DNA of 64,000 nucleotides from Lysobacter_C viscosus (GCF_046600715.1 NZ_JBJMAV010000004.1:124001-188000), one strand, 5' to 3'. Shown: positions 35,669 to 45,277, counted from the stretch's first letter. Made by a program: numbers and translations. Notes: a model not told the origin generated them from the sequence alone.

Positions 35669-38600
35669 TCAGCCGGTAGCGGCCTGCGTCTTCCCGCCGC
35701 GGAACCGTCGCGAGAACCAGTCCCCCACGTCGTGCAGCACGGTGTACGCCGCGGGCACCACGATCAGGCTCAGCAGGGTGGAGGTGATCAGGCCACCGAT
35801 CACCGCCCACGCCATCGGCGCGCGGAAGCTCGAATCGCCCGACAGCCCCAGCGCCAGCGGCAGCATGCCCGCGCCCATCGCCAGCGTGGTCATGACCACC
35901 GGGCGGGCGCGCTTGCGGCAGGCGTCGATCAGCGCCTCGTGCTGCGACAGGCCGTGCTCGTCCTCGGCCATCACCGCATAGTCCACCAGCAGGATGGAGT
36001 TCTTGGTCGCCACGCCGATCAGCATCAGCAGGCCGATCAGTGCCGGCAGCGAGAGCATGTTCTGGGTCAGCAGCAGCGCGCCGAACGCACCGCCGGCCGA
36101 CAGCGGGACCGCGGTCAGGATGGTGACCGGCTGCAACGGGTGGTTGAACAGCAGCAACAGCACCATGTAGATGCACACGATGCCGGCCGCCATCGCAAGC
36201 GCGAAACCGGTGAACAACTCGACGAACACTTCCGCGTCGCCGGTGTTGAGGAAGTCCACGCCCGCGGGCAGGTTGTTGACGCTGGGCAGCTGCTGCACCT
36301 CCTGCATGGCATCGCCCAGTGGCCGACCGCTGAGCTCGGCGGTCAGGGTGACGTTGCGCTGGCGCTTGTAGCGCGACACCACCGATGGCCCGCTCCCCAT
36401 TTCGATGTCGGCCACGGCTGAAAGCGGCACGGGGCCCTGGTTGCCGCGCACCTGCAGCTGGCCGATCAGCGACGGCTCGCGCAGGTCCTCCCGCGCGAAG
36501 CCGACCCGGATGGGGATCTGCCGGTCCGGCAGGTTCAGCTTGGCCATGCGCTGGGTGTAGTCACCCGCGGTGGCGACGCGGGCGGCTTCGGCGATGTCGG
36601 CCGTGGACACGCCTAGGTCTGCCGCGCGCACGGGATCGGGCACGATGCGGATCTCCGGGCGCAGCAGCGAGGCCGACGACGAGATGCTGCCAAGCCCCTC
36701 CAGTTGCCGCAGGTCGCGCTCGACCGCGGCCGCCGCGGCGCTGAGCTTCTCGGGGTCGTCGCCGGCCAGCACCAGCTGCATCAGTTCGCCCGGCTCGGCG
36801 CTGACGAAGCTCACCCGCGTGCCCGGCAGGTCGGCCAGGCGCTGCCGCACCTCCTGTTCCAGTGCCTTCTGGTCGCGGTCGCGGTCGTTCGACGGGCCCC
36901 AGTCCACCACCAGCGTGGCCTTGCGCGGATCGCCGGTGCCGGTGCGAGAGGGGTCGCCCAGGTCCAGCACGCTGCCGACCATGGTGAATACCTGTCGCAT
37001 TTCCGGGATGGCGGACAGGCGCGCGCGTGCCTGCTCGGCGACCGCCACGGTTTCCTCGATGGGCGTGCCGGGCGGCAGTTCGATACCGAGGTTGCTGCGC
37101 CCCTGGTCGGATGTGGGAATGAACGTGGTCGGGATGAACGGCACCATTGCCAGCGACAGCACGAACAACCCGAAGGCGATCCACAGCGTGCGCGCGCGGT
37201 GGCGCAGGGCCGCATCCACCCACACGAGGTAGCGCTTCATCAGCCGCGATTCGGCGACATTGTCGGCATGCGGCTTGAGCAGGTACGCGGCCATCATCGG
37301 CGTCAGCAGGCGCGCCACCAGCAACGAGAACATCACCGCCGTGGCCGCGGTCCAGCCGAACTCGCGGAAGAACTTGCCGGCAATGCCGGGCATGAACGCC
37401 ACCGGCACGAACACCGCCGCCAGCGTGGCCGAGGTCGCCACCACCGCGGTGCCGATCTCGTCGGCGGCCTCGCGGGCCGCCTCGCGCGGGGTCTTGCCCA
37501 TGCCCAGGTGGCGCACGATGTTCTCGATCTCGACGATCGCGTCGTCCACCAGGATGCCCACCACCACCGACAGCGCCAGCAGGGTGATGATGTTGAGCGA
37601 GAAGCCCAGCAGGTGGATCACCGCGAAGGTCGGGATGATCGACAGCGGCAGCGCCACCGCGCTCACCCACGTCGCCCGCCAGTCGCGCAGGAACAGCCAC
37701 ACCACCACCAGCGCCAGCAGCGCGCCTTCCCACAGCATGGTCATGGACGAGGAATACGAGCGCTCGGTCTCGTCGACCATGTTGCTGACCAGGTCGAACT
37801 CCACCCCCGGGCGCGACGCAGCCAGGGCCTCGAGCGTCTGCTGGACCTCGGCCTTGACGTCGAGTTCGTCCGAACCCCGGCTGCGCGAGACCGAGAAACC
37901 CACCACCGGCTCGCCGTCCAGCAGCGCGACCTGGCTGGGGTCGGCGGCGGCATCGGTCACGGTGGCGATGGACGACAGCCGCACCGCGCGTCCGTCGGCC
38001 AGGCTGATGGTGAAGCCGCGCAGCTGCTGCACGTCCTCGACCGTGCCCACGGTGCGGATGGTCTGCTGCTCGCCGCCGATTTCGGTCCGCCCGCCTGGGC
38101 GCTCCACCTGGATGCGGGCCAGCTGCCGGCTCACTTCCGATGCCGTGACCCCGAAGGCCTGGAGCTGCTGCGGGTCGAGATCGATGCGGATCTGGCGTTC
38201 GATGCCGCCGATGCGCGAGACCTGCGCCACCCCGTCCACGCCGTACAGCGCGCGTGCCACGTCGCGGTCGACGAACCACGACAGCTGGTCGGGCGCCATC
38301 GCCGGCGCGGACACCGCGTAGGTCAGCAGCGCACCGCCGATCTCGACCTTGCTGACCAGTGGTTCCTGGATGTCCTGCGGCAGCTCGGTGCGCACCCGCG
38401 TCACCGCATCCTTGGTCTCGTCGAGTGCGGCGTCGATGTCCACCGACAGCTCGAACTCGATCATCGTCGTGCTGGTGCCCTCGGTGACGGTGGACACCAC
38501 GCGCTTGATGTCGGGGATCGTCGCCACCGAGTCCTCGATGCGGCGGGTGACCTCGGTTTCCAGCTGCGACGGCGAAGCGCCCGGCTGCAGCACGGTCACC

Positions 38601-38749
38601 GTGGTCATCGGGAACGCGATGTCGGGAAAGCGCGCCACCGGCAGCTGGATGAAGCCCCATATGCCGGCCACGCACAGCACGAAGAACACCATGATCGCCG
38701 GCAATGGGCGGCGGATTGCCCAGGACGACAGCGTGCCGCCGCCGCTCAT
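35669..38749 (-). CDS. RND efflux transporter (AcrB/MexB-like)
   Basis: A 1026-aa inner-membrane pump, the normal length for the hydrophobe/amphiphile RND family. N-terminal SSWAIRRPLPAIMVFFVL opens TM1. The proton-relay motif VGILVDDAIVEIENIVRH is near TM4. HLLGFSLNIITLLALSV and the late QPVTILTAVPLSAGGAFGAL are further signatures. The substrate is unknown. It starts inside the last four bases of the membrane fusion protein gene. The outer-membrane channel is not nearby, so a shared TolC would be needed. Confidence 0.93.
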   Translation of the reverse strand: MSGGGTLSSWAIRRPLPAIMVFFVLCVAGIWGFIQLPVARFPDIAFPMTTVTVLQPGASPSQLETEVTRRIEDSVATIPDIKRVVSTVTEGTSTTMIEFELSVDIDAALDETKDAVTRVRTELPQDIQEPLVSKVEIGGALLTYAVSAPAMAPDQLSWFVDRDVARALYGVDGVAQVSRIGGIERQIRIDLDPQQLQAFGVTASEVSRQLARIQVERPGGRTEIGGEQQTIRTVGTVEDVQQLRGFTISLADGRAVRLSSIATVTDAAADPSQVALLDGEPVVGFSVSRSRGSDELDVKAEVQQTLEALAASRPGVEFDLVSNMVDETERSYSSSMTMLWEGALLALVVVWLFLRDWRATWVSAVALPLSIIPTFAVIHLLGFSLNIITLLALSVVVGILVDDAIVEIENIVRHLGMGKTPREAAREAADEIGTAVVATSATLAAVFVPVAFMPGIAGKFFREFGWTAATAVMFSLLVARLLTPMMAAYLLKPHADNVAESRLMKRYLVWVDAALRHRARTLWIAFGLFVLSLAMVPFIPTTFIPTSDQGRSNLGIELPPGTPIEETVAVAEQARARLSAIPEMRQVFTMVGSVLDLGDPSRTGTGDPRKATLVVDWGPSNDRDRDQKALEQEVRQRLADLPGTRVSFVSAEPGELMQLVLAGDDPEKLSAAAAAVERDLRQLEGLGSISSSASLLRPEIRIVPDPVRAADLGVSTADIAEAARVATAGDYTQRMAKLNLPDRQIPIRVGFAREDLREPSLIGQLQVRGNQGPVPLSAVADIEMGSGPSVVSRYKRQRNVTLTAELSGRPLGDAMQEVQQLPSVNNLPAGVDFLNTGDAEVFVELFTGFALAMAAGIVCIYMVLLLLFNHPLQPVTILTAVPLSAGGAFGALLLTQNMLSLPALIGLLMLIGVATKNSILLVDYAVMAEDEHGLSQHEALIDACRKRARPVVMTTLAMGAGMLPLALGLSGDSSFRAPMAWAVIGGLITSTLLSLIVVPAAYTVLHDVGDWFSRRFRGGKTQAATG

Positions 38750-39873
38750 CGGGCGGTGGCTCCGCCAGCGCGTGGTGCGTCTTCGGCCGTGGGCGCAGTC
38801 GATGCCGGCACCACCCGCACGCGGTCGCCGTCGGCCAGGAACCCGGCGCCGCGCGTCACCACGTGCGCGCCTGCAGCCAGGCCGCTGCGTACTTCGACGA
38901 ATCCGTCGTCGCTGCCCCCACGCTCGATGCGCTTGAGCGACACCGTGCCGTCCCCGCCGACCACGAACACCGAGGGAAAGCCGTCCCGGAGCACGACTGC
39001 GGCAACAGGCACGACCGGCACCCTCGCCATGCCAGTGTGGATCCGGCCTTCCAGATAGGTACCCGGCCGCAGGGCACCGGGCTCGGGGAGGTCGGCGAAC
39101 ACCGTACCCGTGCGGGTGGCGGCATCGACCCCGGGGGACACCGCTCGGACCACGCCGACGACCGCCGCGCCGCTGCCGTCGCGAAGCTCGACGCGGTCGC
39201 CCGGTTCCACCGCACCCAGGTCGGATGCGGAGAGCTCGGCGCGCCATTCGAGCGCGCCGTCCTTGATCAGGCGCAGCAACTCGCCACCCGCCGCGACCAC
39301 CTGGCCGGGCTGGACCAGGCGCGCGGAAATGATGCCGTTGGCCGGGGCGCGCAGGGTGGCGAAGTCGCGGCGCAGCTGCGTGGCGTCGCGTGCGGCGCGG
39401 GCAGTCCCCACCCGGGCTTCGGCCTGGGTCCGCCCGGCGCGCAGTTCATCCAGTGCCGCCGCGCTTATGTACTGGCCCGCCGCCAGCTGGTTGCCGCGGG
39501 CGAGGTTGGAGCGTGCCAGCGCCGCGCCGGCCTCGGCTTCGCGGAGTGCGGCGTTCGCCTGGGCCAGGTCGGAGTCCAGTGTCCGCGCGTCCAGGGTGAG
39601 CAGCACATCGCCGCGTGCCACCGCCTCGCCTTCGTCGACGTTGACCGCCGTCACCCGCTGGCCACCCAGTTCCACGCCCAGCTGCATCTCTTCCACTGCG
39701 GTGACCGGTCCAGAGGCGGTGATGCCACTGGCCAGTTCGCGGCGCACCACGGGTGCGGTGGTGACCGCCATGGCAGAGGTGTCGGTGGTCGGCCCGGCAT
39801 CCTCGCCAGCGCAGGCGGCGAGCATAAGTGCGGCGGCGAGGGCGATCAACCAGGAGCGGGGCAGGGCACGCAT
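38746..39873 (-). CDS. RND efflux periplasmic adaptor lipoprotein
   Basis: A 375-aa membrane fusion protein. The signal peptide ends in a lipobox ALMLAACAGED. The lipoyl-type half motifs NVDEGEAVARGDVLLTLDAR and ATLRAPANGIISARLVQPGQVV flank an alpha-helical hairpin with RTQAEARVGTARAARD. A beta-barrel region (VEPGDRVELRDGSGAAVVG) follows. Start ATG 39873 is chosen for the signal peptide; a longer frame lies upstream. It overlaps the RND pump by four bases, the usual adaptor-pump operon. Confidence 0.92.
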   Translation of the reverse strand: MRALPRSWLIALAAALMLAACAGEDAGPTTDTSAMAVTTAPVVRRELASGITASGPVTAVEEMQLGVELGGQRVTAVNVDEGEAVARGDVLLTLDARTLDSDLAQANAALREAEAGAALARSNLARGNQLAAGQYISAAALDELRAGRTQAEARVGTARAARDATQLRRDFATLRAPANGIISARLVQPGQVVAAGGELLRLIKDGALEWRAELSASDLGAVEPGDRVELRDGSGAAVVGVVRAVSPGVDAATRTGTVFADLPEPGALRPGTYLEGRIHTGMARVPVVPVAAVVLRDGFPSVFVVGGDGTVSLKRIERGGSDDGFVEVRSGLAAGAHVVTRGAGFLADGDRVRVVPASTAPTAEDAPRAGGATAR

Positions 39874-40266
39874 GGGCAGGGCGCCGGCATGTCGGCGGGC
39901 CAGTGTACTGGAGAGTTCATTAATTGGGTTTTCACCCGTGGGCCTCCGCCCGGGCGCGCATCCCATGCCCGCTGAGGCTGGGCGTGCAAGGGGGTGGGAC
40001 GGTACACCCGGCTGGGCCGCAGGCCTGGGCCATGGCCCTGCCGTGTCGGATCGGGTCCGGCGTGGGTCTCAGGTCGATGCCTTCGATGGGCTGCCGCGCA
40101 GAGTCCGCGGTGCATTCGACGTCTGCAACGTGCCTGCCGTCCACGCTGACTTGGACACCGCCGTGGATTTGGTGCGCGTCGCTGAGCCGGTCGGCACCCC
40201 AGTACACGCTGTAGAAGGTGTCCCCGCGGTCCAGGCCCTACGAGATCGGCGTCCCGACAGCACTTT
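39874..40266. other. 393-base stretch without a confident gene
   Basis: The promoter of the RND operon should lie here. On the minus strand 39932-40237 reads open with very high third-position GC (GLDRGDTFYSVYWGADRLSD at the start). However, a TAG sits just before it, and the only start is a GTG at 40207 with no good ribosome-binding site. It may be the remnant of a gene whose upstream part has been lost or mutated. I recognise no family and do not call it a gene. Confidence 0.4.
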
Positions 40267-40575
40267 TCACTGTCGGCCGGCTCCGGCGTGGTAGCGGTGC
40301 CGGCGCCAGGCCAGCCAGAGCCAGCCCACGGCGGCGCCGGTGATGCCGCCCCACAGGCCACCCTGGGTGAACGACACCCCGAGGTAGTGCGCGATGGGCG
40401 CACCGATGGCGAACCCCACCAGGGTCATCGCGGCCACCTTGCGCCGTTCGCGCTCGTCCCACGCCTCCCGCGCCTGCCGTGCGCGATTGGCCTCGCGCTG
40501 CTGGTCGGGTTGCAGGAATGCACGGGCGATGGCATCGGCCTGGGCCCGATTCATTCGCTGCGGTTGCTCGTCCAT
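40267..40575 (-). CDS. Small protein with C-terminal membrane helices, unknown
   Basis: A 102-aa product. The first 45 residues are polar and charged (ADAIARAFLQPDQQREANRA). From about 48 a hydrophobic part follows, TLVGFAIGAPIAHYLGVSF and GLWGGITGAAVGWLWLAW, giving two likely helices. It ends in RRHRYHAGAGRQ. No family is recognised. It lies between the RND operon and the DUF421 gene on the minus strand. Confidence 0.65.
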   Translation of the reverse strand: MDEQPQRMNRAQADAIARAFLQPDQQREANRARQAREAWDERERRKVAAMTLVGFAIGAPIAHYLGVSFTQGGLWGGITGAAVGWLWLAWRRHRYHAGAGRQ

Positions 40576-40677
40576 GGATGGGGGGCGATGGCGGAAACTG
40601 GTGTGGATCGTATCGGATCGCCGGGCGCCGGCGAAATGCGCGGCGCGGGCCCGGCAGTCGAACCGGTGCGTCCGGCG

Positions 40678-41271
40678 TCAGGCCGGGGCCGCCCGGTCCG
40701 GGGACGGCTCACCTTCGTCTTCGTCCACGACGTAGTCGAGCAGGTCCTGGTCCCGGGGCTCGCCGTCGTTGAGGAAGACACTGATGTCGCCGGTCACTTC
40801 CAGGATGGCGAAGTCCACCTGCGACAGCGACTTGGCGCCCTTGAGCCGCAGTTCGGCGAACAGTTCCCTGCGCGTCGTGCGCTCGGTGTGGAGGGCGTCC
40901 CAGTGGATCGTGCCGTCCCTCACCAGGATGCGCGGGCGCGACTCGACGTAGTTGCGCACCGGGCGGAAACGTCCGCTGAGCTTCTCCAGGCCCACGGTCA
41001 AGGCGGTCACGCCCAGCAGGATGACCGCAGCGTAGGCGATCGGGACCTCCGGGTAGAGCAGTGCATCGCCGGCGGCCGAACCCAGCGCGATCATCAGCAG
41101 CTGCTGCATGGGGCTGAGGTTCTGCTGGCCGTGCTTGCCCAACAACCGCAACACCAGCAGCAGGATCGCGAAGATGATCAGCACCTTCAGGCCGATCTCC
41201 AGCATGTACAGCTTGGGCGGTATTCCCAGCAGCAGGCGCTCCCAGTCGAACACGGTGAAGTCGGACGTCAT
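40678..41271 (-). CDS. DUF421/YetF-like membrane protein (first copy)
   Basis: A 197-aa protein with three N-terminal helices (about 22-40, 55-75, 82-100) and a cytoplasmic beta-rich domain. That domain has RPRILVRDGTIHWDALHTERTT and SLSQVDFAILEVTGDISVFL. YetF/DUF421 proteins are of unknown or disputed function, seen with sporulation and stress loci in Bacilli. The tail is acidic (DYVVDEDEGEPS). Start ATG 41271. A second family member is at 48,281-48,802. Confidence 0.85.
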   Translation of the reverse strand: MTSDFTVFDWERLLLGIPPKLYMLEIGLKVLIIFAILLLVLRLLGKHGQQNLSPMQQLLMIALGSAAGDALLYPEVPIAYAAVILLGVTALTVGLEKLSGRFRPVRNYVESRPRILVRDGTIHWDALHTERTTRRELFAELRLKGAKSLSQVDFAILEVTGDISVFLNDGEPRDQDLLDYVVDEDEGEPSPDRAAPA

Positions 41272-41437
41272 GGGCACTCCCTGCGCGGTGGGCTGGATGG
41301 GCCAAGTGTCGGCGCGCGCGCGCAAGGCCGCGGTGAAAACACGGGCGGCAGGGCCTGCTGAAGCGTTCACCGGGACCATCGGTGCCGTCACGGCGCGATA
41401 GCGGTGGGCCACCTAGCGTGTGGGCTTCCCCCCCACG

Positions 41438-41458
41438 TTCCGCGCGCCCCGCGCGGAA
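41438..41458 (+). promoter_or_regulatory. Perfect 9-bp hairpin in the ferritin-like gene leader
   Basis: TTCCGCGCG-CCC-CGCGCGGAA sits 20 bases upstream of the ATG at 41479, just before the AAGGAG ribosome-binding site. It lacks a T-run, so it is more likely a leader structure than a terminator. Any regulatory role is inferred. Confidence 0.35.
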
Positions 41459-41478
41459 GCCCCAACAAGGAGCACCCG

Positions 41479-42093
41479 ATGGCACGCAAGGCATATGACC
41501 CCGCCCAGTTGAACGAGCTGCTGTACCAGGCCCTGGAAACCGAAATGGGCGGCGTGAAAATCTATGAGACCGCGATCTCCTGCGCGGTCAATCCGGACCT
41601 GAAGAAGGAATGGAAGGAATACCTGGAGCAGACCCGCACCCACCGCACCGTGCTACTCAACGTGTTCGAGCAGCTGGGCCTGGATCCGGAGAAGCGTACC
41701 CCCGGCCGTGAAGTCGTCGCGCACCTGGGTCAATCGCTGATCATGGCCATGGACATGGCCAAGAAGGCCGGCGACCCGGCCGCCGCGGAGCTGGTCGCCG
41801 GCGAATGCGTGGTACTGGCAGAGACCAAGGACCACATGAACTGGGAGCTGATCGGCCTGATCGCCGAGAAAGGCCAGGGCGATGCGACCAAGGTGCTGAA
41901 GGCGGCGTACGACGCAGTGGAAGAGGACGAGGACCACCACCTCTACCACACCACCGGATGGACCCGGGAGCTGTGGATCCAGTCGCTGGGCCTGCCCGCG
42001 GTGCTGCCGCCGCCGGAAGAGGTCAAGAACGTCGAAACCGCGATCGGTGCATCGCGCGCCGAGCATGCGCGCGACGAGATGCTCAAGCACTGA
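41479..42093 (+). CDS. Ferritin-like helical protein (rubrerythrin/DUF892-type)
   Basis: A 204-aa all-helical protein. ELLYQALETEMGGVKIYETAI near residues 12-32 resembles a first ferritin-like helix with metal-ligand Glu. A second set is VAGECVVLAETKDHMNWELIG, and EEDEDHHLYH comes at about 150-159. These acidic and His residues could bind a di-iron centre. The protein has no signal peptide, so it is probably cytoplasmic. Substrate or stress role is unknown. ATG 41479 follows AAGGAG. Confidence 0.75.
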   Translation: MARKAYDPAQLNELLYQALETEMGGVKIYETAISCAVNPDLKKEWKEYLEQTRTHRTVLLNVFEQLGLDPEKRTPGREVVAHLGQSLIMAMDMAKKAGDPAAAELVAGECVVLAETKDHMNWELIGLIAEKGQGDATKVLKAAYDAVEEDEDHHLYHTTGWTRELWIQSLGLPAVLPPPEEVKNVETAIGASRAEHARDEMLKH

Positions 42094-42247
42094 TCCGACC
42101 GCGTCCGCCCGGTGCCACGCGATACCGGGCGGCTGCGGGGTCCATAGCTTGCGGGCGGCGTCCGTTTGCCGTGCGCCCGCCCCCAGCGCTACGCCGTGTT
42201 GAAGAGGGCTAGGCCCTGGAGGGCGCGGCCCGAGCGGTCGAAACCGC

Positions 42248-42877
42248 TCACCGCCTCGTCAGGGCATGCGCCCTCCATGTCGCCCACAAACCTTCCGTGG
42301 TGGGAGGTGGTGGCTGGCGTGGGGCTGCACCACCGGTGTCGGCCATGTGCGCCAACCATGCGACGCTCTTGTCGAGCTGCGATGCCAGTGTTCGGTCGCC
42401 AGCAAGGTGAGCCTCGTCCAGATGGGCCATCAGCGCCTGCCGAGGCGTTCGCCACCCCGCGTCCATGGCCCCCAGGTCGACCCCCGAATTCACCAGCAGC
42501 TCGGCCGCGTCACGGGACTTGGGATAGTGAAGCGGGGTGGCGCCATGGTTGTCCCTGGCCGTCGCCTTCAAACCCGCGGCCAACAGCGCACGGACGGGTG
42601 CGGCGTGCAGTGCCCAGTGCAGCAGGCCGCCGCCCTGCGGACACTGGATCTCATTGCAGGCACCCGTCACCAGCAACATCCGCAGGCATTCGGCGTTGAC
42701 GTGTCGCAGGGCGTGGAATGCCAGTGCGCGCCCGTCGGGCCCTGCGCAATCCACGCACGCGCCTGCCTGTATCGCCTCCCAAACCTGGGGCGCGCGACCG
42801 GCCAGCACCGCTGCCACCAACGCGTGGTCGGCGGGGCTGGAAGGCTCTGGCGGTGGAACGGGGCAGGGGGACTTCAT
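42248..42877 (-). CDS. Ankyrin-repeat protein
   Basis: A 209-aa protein with about three or four ankyrin-like repeats. RALAFHALRHVNAECLRMLLVTGACNEI, GGGLLHWALHAAPVRALLAAGLKATARDNHGATPLHYP, then AAELLVNSGVDLGAMDAGWRTPRQAL match the G-TPLHxA pattern. The C-terminus is Pro-rich. The start is ATG 42877, or a TTG at 42886. Ankyrin proteins mediate protein-protein contacts; no partner is apparent. The protein has no signal or membrane helix. Confidence 0.75.
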   Translation of the reverse strand: MKSPCPVPPPEPSSPADHALVAAVLAGRAPQVWEAIQAGACVDCAGPDGRALAFHALRHVNAECLRMLLVTGACNEIQCPQGGGLLHWALHAAPVRALLAAGLKATARDNHGATPLHYPKSRDAAELLVNSGVDLGAMDAGWRTPRQALMAHLDEAHLAGDRTLASQLDKSVAWLAHMADTGGAAPRQPPPPTTEGLWATWRAHALTRR

Positions 42878-43075
42878 GGGCGGCAATTCGGGGGAATCGT
42901 TGCACCATGGACCCGCGAGCGGAAAGACGACTGCATGGATCGGCGCTTTGGCGGTTTCGGCTCAGCTGCTCTTAAGCGGCGTTGCGTTGGCGTGATCCCA
43001 CTCTACCTCGGCAGCGTGACCGATCAACCCGCCGGTTCACGGTGCCGGTGCGCCCGGGGCCTTTAGAGTCCGCCC

Positions 43076-44230
43076 ATGTCCAAGGCGCCCAAACCTGAGA
43101 TTCCCAGCCGGGCCGCGGCTGCGGCCGGTCATGCACGATGGCGTTCGCGACTGCATGTGTGGCTGGAGGGCGATCTGGCCCTCATGGATCCCGCGGAGCG
43201 GCAGGCGGTCGTGAACTGGCAGGAAGTGCAGACGCGCGCCGCGCTCGATGCCCTGTTCGTGCTGCTGCTGGGGTTGGCCGCGGCCAAGGTCGGCCTGGCG
43301 CTGGCGGGAGTCTGGCCGGTGCAACGGCCGTTGGCCGTCCACGCGGGTGCGCTGGCCGTGGCGTGCGCCGCACTGTGGCTGAGCCGGCGCTCGCGCAACC
43401 TTACGACCGAAGCCGCATCGGCCCTCGTCTACGTGGCCGCGGTGATGACGGTGATCTCCACCCCCGGCGTGCGCTGGGCCGACGAGGGGGTGGTGTCGCT
43501 GGGGGGCGCCTGGCTGCTTCCTCCCATCGGCATTCCACTGTTGGCGCGGCTGGGCAGCGCACTGACCTTGGCGGCCCTGTGCGTACTGGGCGTGACCGCG
43601 TACCTGGTGTTGTCTCCCCCGGACCCGGTCGCCTCGTGGGCCGTGGCCCTGTACCTGGCCATCGGCATCGGGGCCGGCCTGCTGTTGCGAAGGCTGCGCT
43701 CCGACATGACCATCCGCTACCGGCGGATGGTGGAAGAGGCCACGCGGCAATCGCGCATGGATCCGCTGACCGGCCTGCACAACCGGCGCGGCTGGCAGGT
43801 GCATGCCAGCGATGTGCTGCGCCGTTGCTACGAAATGCGCACCCCGGTGGCGCTGGTGTTCCTGGACCTGGACCACTTCAAGCAACTCAACGACACCCAT
43901 GGCCATGTCGTGGGCGATCGCGTGCTGGGCCTGGTCGGACGCGTGCTGGAGGCACGGATCGCCGATGGGGTGGCGGCCCGCCTGGGCGGTGAAGAGTTCG
44001 CCTGCGTCCTGCCCGGCGCGGGCGCGCCGCAGGCATTGGCGTTTACCCGCCACGTCCGCGGCGACCTCGCGCAGGGCTCGCCGGCGGTGAGCTTCAGTGG
44101 CGGGCTGGTGGTGGCACGCCGCGGCGACTCGCTTGCCGACCTGATGACCGCGGCCGACAACGCCATGTACCGCGCCAAGGACGGTGGCCGCGACCGCGTA
44201 GTCGTGACCGACCGCAGCGGTGGCGACTGA
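43076..44230 (+). CDS. Membrane diguanylate cyclase (GGDEF)
   Basis: A 384-aa protein. A hydrophobic region between about 60 and 205 contains six or so TM helices, followed by a short helical linker RYRRMVEEATRQSRMDPLTGLHNRR. The GGDEF domain follows, with DLDHFKQLNDTHGHVVGD and GGEEF at 304-308. The active-site motif is intact, so c-di-GMP synthesis is predicted. No I-site (RxxD) was clearly seen. The membrane part resembles a MASE-like sensor. The gene is alone. Confidence 0.9.
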   Translation: MSKAPKPEIPSRAAAAAGHARWRSRLHVWLEGDLALMDPAERQAVVNWQEVQTRAALDALFVLLLGLAAAKVGLALAGVWPVQRPLAVHAGALAVACAALWLSRRSRNLTTEAASALVYVAAVMTVISTPGVRWADEGVVSLGGAWLLPPIGIPLLARLGSALTLAALCVLGVTAYLVLSPPDPVASWAVALYLAIGIGAGLLLRRLRSDMTIRYRRMVEEATRQSRMDPLTGLHNRRGWQVHASDVLRRCYEMRTPVALVFLDLDHFKQLNDTHGHVVGDRVLGLVGRVLEARIADGVAARLGGEEFACVLPGAGAPQALAFTRHVRGDLAQGSPAVSFSGGLVVARRGDSLADLMTAADNAMYRAKDGGRDRVVVTDRSGGD

Positions 44231-44239
44231 GGGCCTGGC

Positions 44240-44791
44240 CTAGGTGGACGCCGCCTCGGGGGCCGAAACGCCCTTGCCGTACATGCCGGAGCGGTCGAAG
44301 CAGCACACCCGGCGCTTGCCCGTCGCCAGCATGTCGCAGGCGTTGCCGATCCGCCGCACGCGCGTGTCCTCGCGCTTGGCCGAGGCGATCCAGGCGATCC
44401 AGTCGTGGCGCGCGGCGGGGGTGATGTCATCCCATGTCGCCCGGGCGTCGGGCGAATCGGCCAGTGCCTTGCGCAGCCCGGCTGGCAGGCGCGGTTCGGG
44501 CATCGTTCCCGACGGGGTGATTTCCAGCTGGACCGTATCACCGGCCTCCGCTCCGGTGGCTTCCCGGAGTGTCCGCCCCACCTTCATCCAATGGTTGCCC
44601 TGGCCGTCGGGTTCCATCACCGCGGTGAAGGCCTGGCCGGCCAGCGTTCCTTCAACCCCGACCTGGCCACGCGAGGGCAGTTTCGCGCTGGCTGCCTTGG
44701 GCACCACAAGGAAGGTCCACGTCGCATTGGCGGGCTTGGCGGGCCGAAGCAGGCGGGCCTTGAACCGGACGGGGGCGTTTGCTGTGCTCAT
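44240..44791 (-). CDS. DUF1905/YdeI-like (OmpD-associated family) protein
   Basis: A 183-aa protein. ATWTFLVVPKAASAKLPSRGQVGVEGTLAGQAFTAVME opens a DUF1905 domain. LPAGLRKALADSPDARATWDDITPAARHDWIAWI is the conserved C-terminal helical part, with RVRRIGNACDMLATGKRRVC. Function is unknown; YdeI members are linked to antimicrobial peptide stress. Start ATG 44791; a GTG at 44800 is possible. Confidence 0.85.
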   Translation of the reverse strand: MSTANAPVRFKARLLRPAKPANATWTFLVVPKAASAKLPSRGQVGVEGTLAGQAFTAVMEPDGQGNHWMKVGRTLREATGAEAGDTVQLEITPSGTMPEPRLPAGLRKALADSPDARATWDDITPAARHDWIAWIASAKREDTRVRRIGNACDMLATGKRRVCCFDRSGMYGKGVSAPEAAST

Positions 44792-44860
44792 GGCGTGCAC
44801 CGTAAACCATCCAGTGCACAGAACACGCCCGGATCGTTCCGCTCCAACGTGCGGCGCGGG

Positions 44861-45262
44861 TCAGCGTCCGATTACCGACAACCCCAGCGGCCGCCGCTTC
44901 GGGTCCAGGCCGAGCCCGTACTGCAGGCTGCCGCTGATGCGCTCGGCGATGTCCATCAGTATCCGGGTGTTGTCCGGGCCGACGGTCTCCATCGCGGTGC
45001 GTTCCCACAGCGCCAGCCAGGTGGTGAAGTGTTCGGCGTGGATGTGATGACCGCGATGTGCTGCCATCGGGTTGCCGCGATAACGCGCGGCACGCAGCGC
45101 GACCGAACACCAGAAGTCGACCAGGGTGGCCTTGTGTGCGTCCCAGTCGTGGACCGCGGCATTGAACACCGGCCCCAGCTCGGGATCGCGCCGCACGCGG
45201 TCGTAGAACCGGGCCACCAGGGTGGCGATGGCGTGTTCGTCCAGCGGTGCGTGGTCGGGCAT
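44861..45262 (-). CDS. Group III truncated haemoglobin
   Basis: A 133-aa truncated globin. LVARFYDRVRRDPELGPVFNAAVHDWDAHKATLVDFWCSVAL has the B-E region with the proximal-side features of group III. HFTTWLALWERTA carries the proximal His. O2 or NO chemistry is the usual inference. Start ATG 45262; an in-frame ATG at 45295 is possible. The region before the start is a T-rich terminator-like hairpin of the upstream gene. Confidence 0.88.
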   Translation of the reverse strand: MPDHAPLDEHAIATLVARFYDRVRRDPELGPVFNAAVHDWDAHKATLVDFWCSVALRAARYRGNPMAAHRGHHIHAEHFTTWLALWERTAMETVGPDNTRILMDIAERISGSLQYGLGLDPKRRPLGLSVIGR

Positions 45263-45277
45263 GGGCACGGGAAAAGC

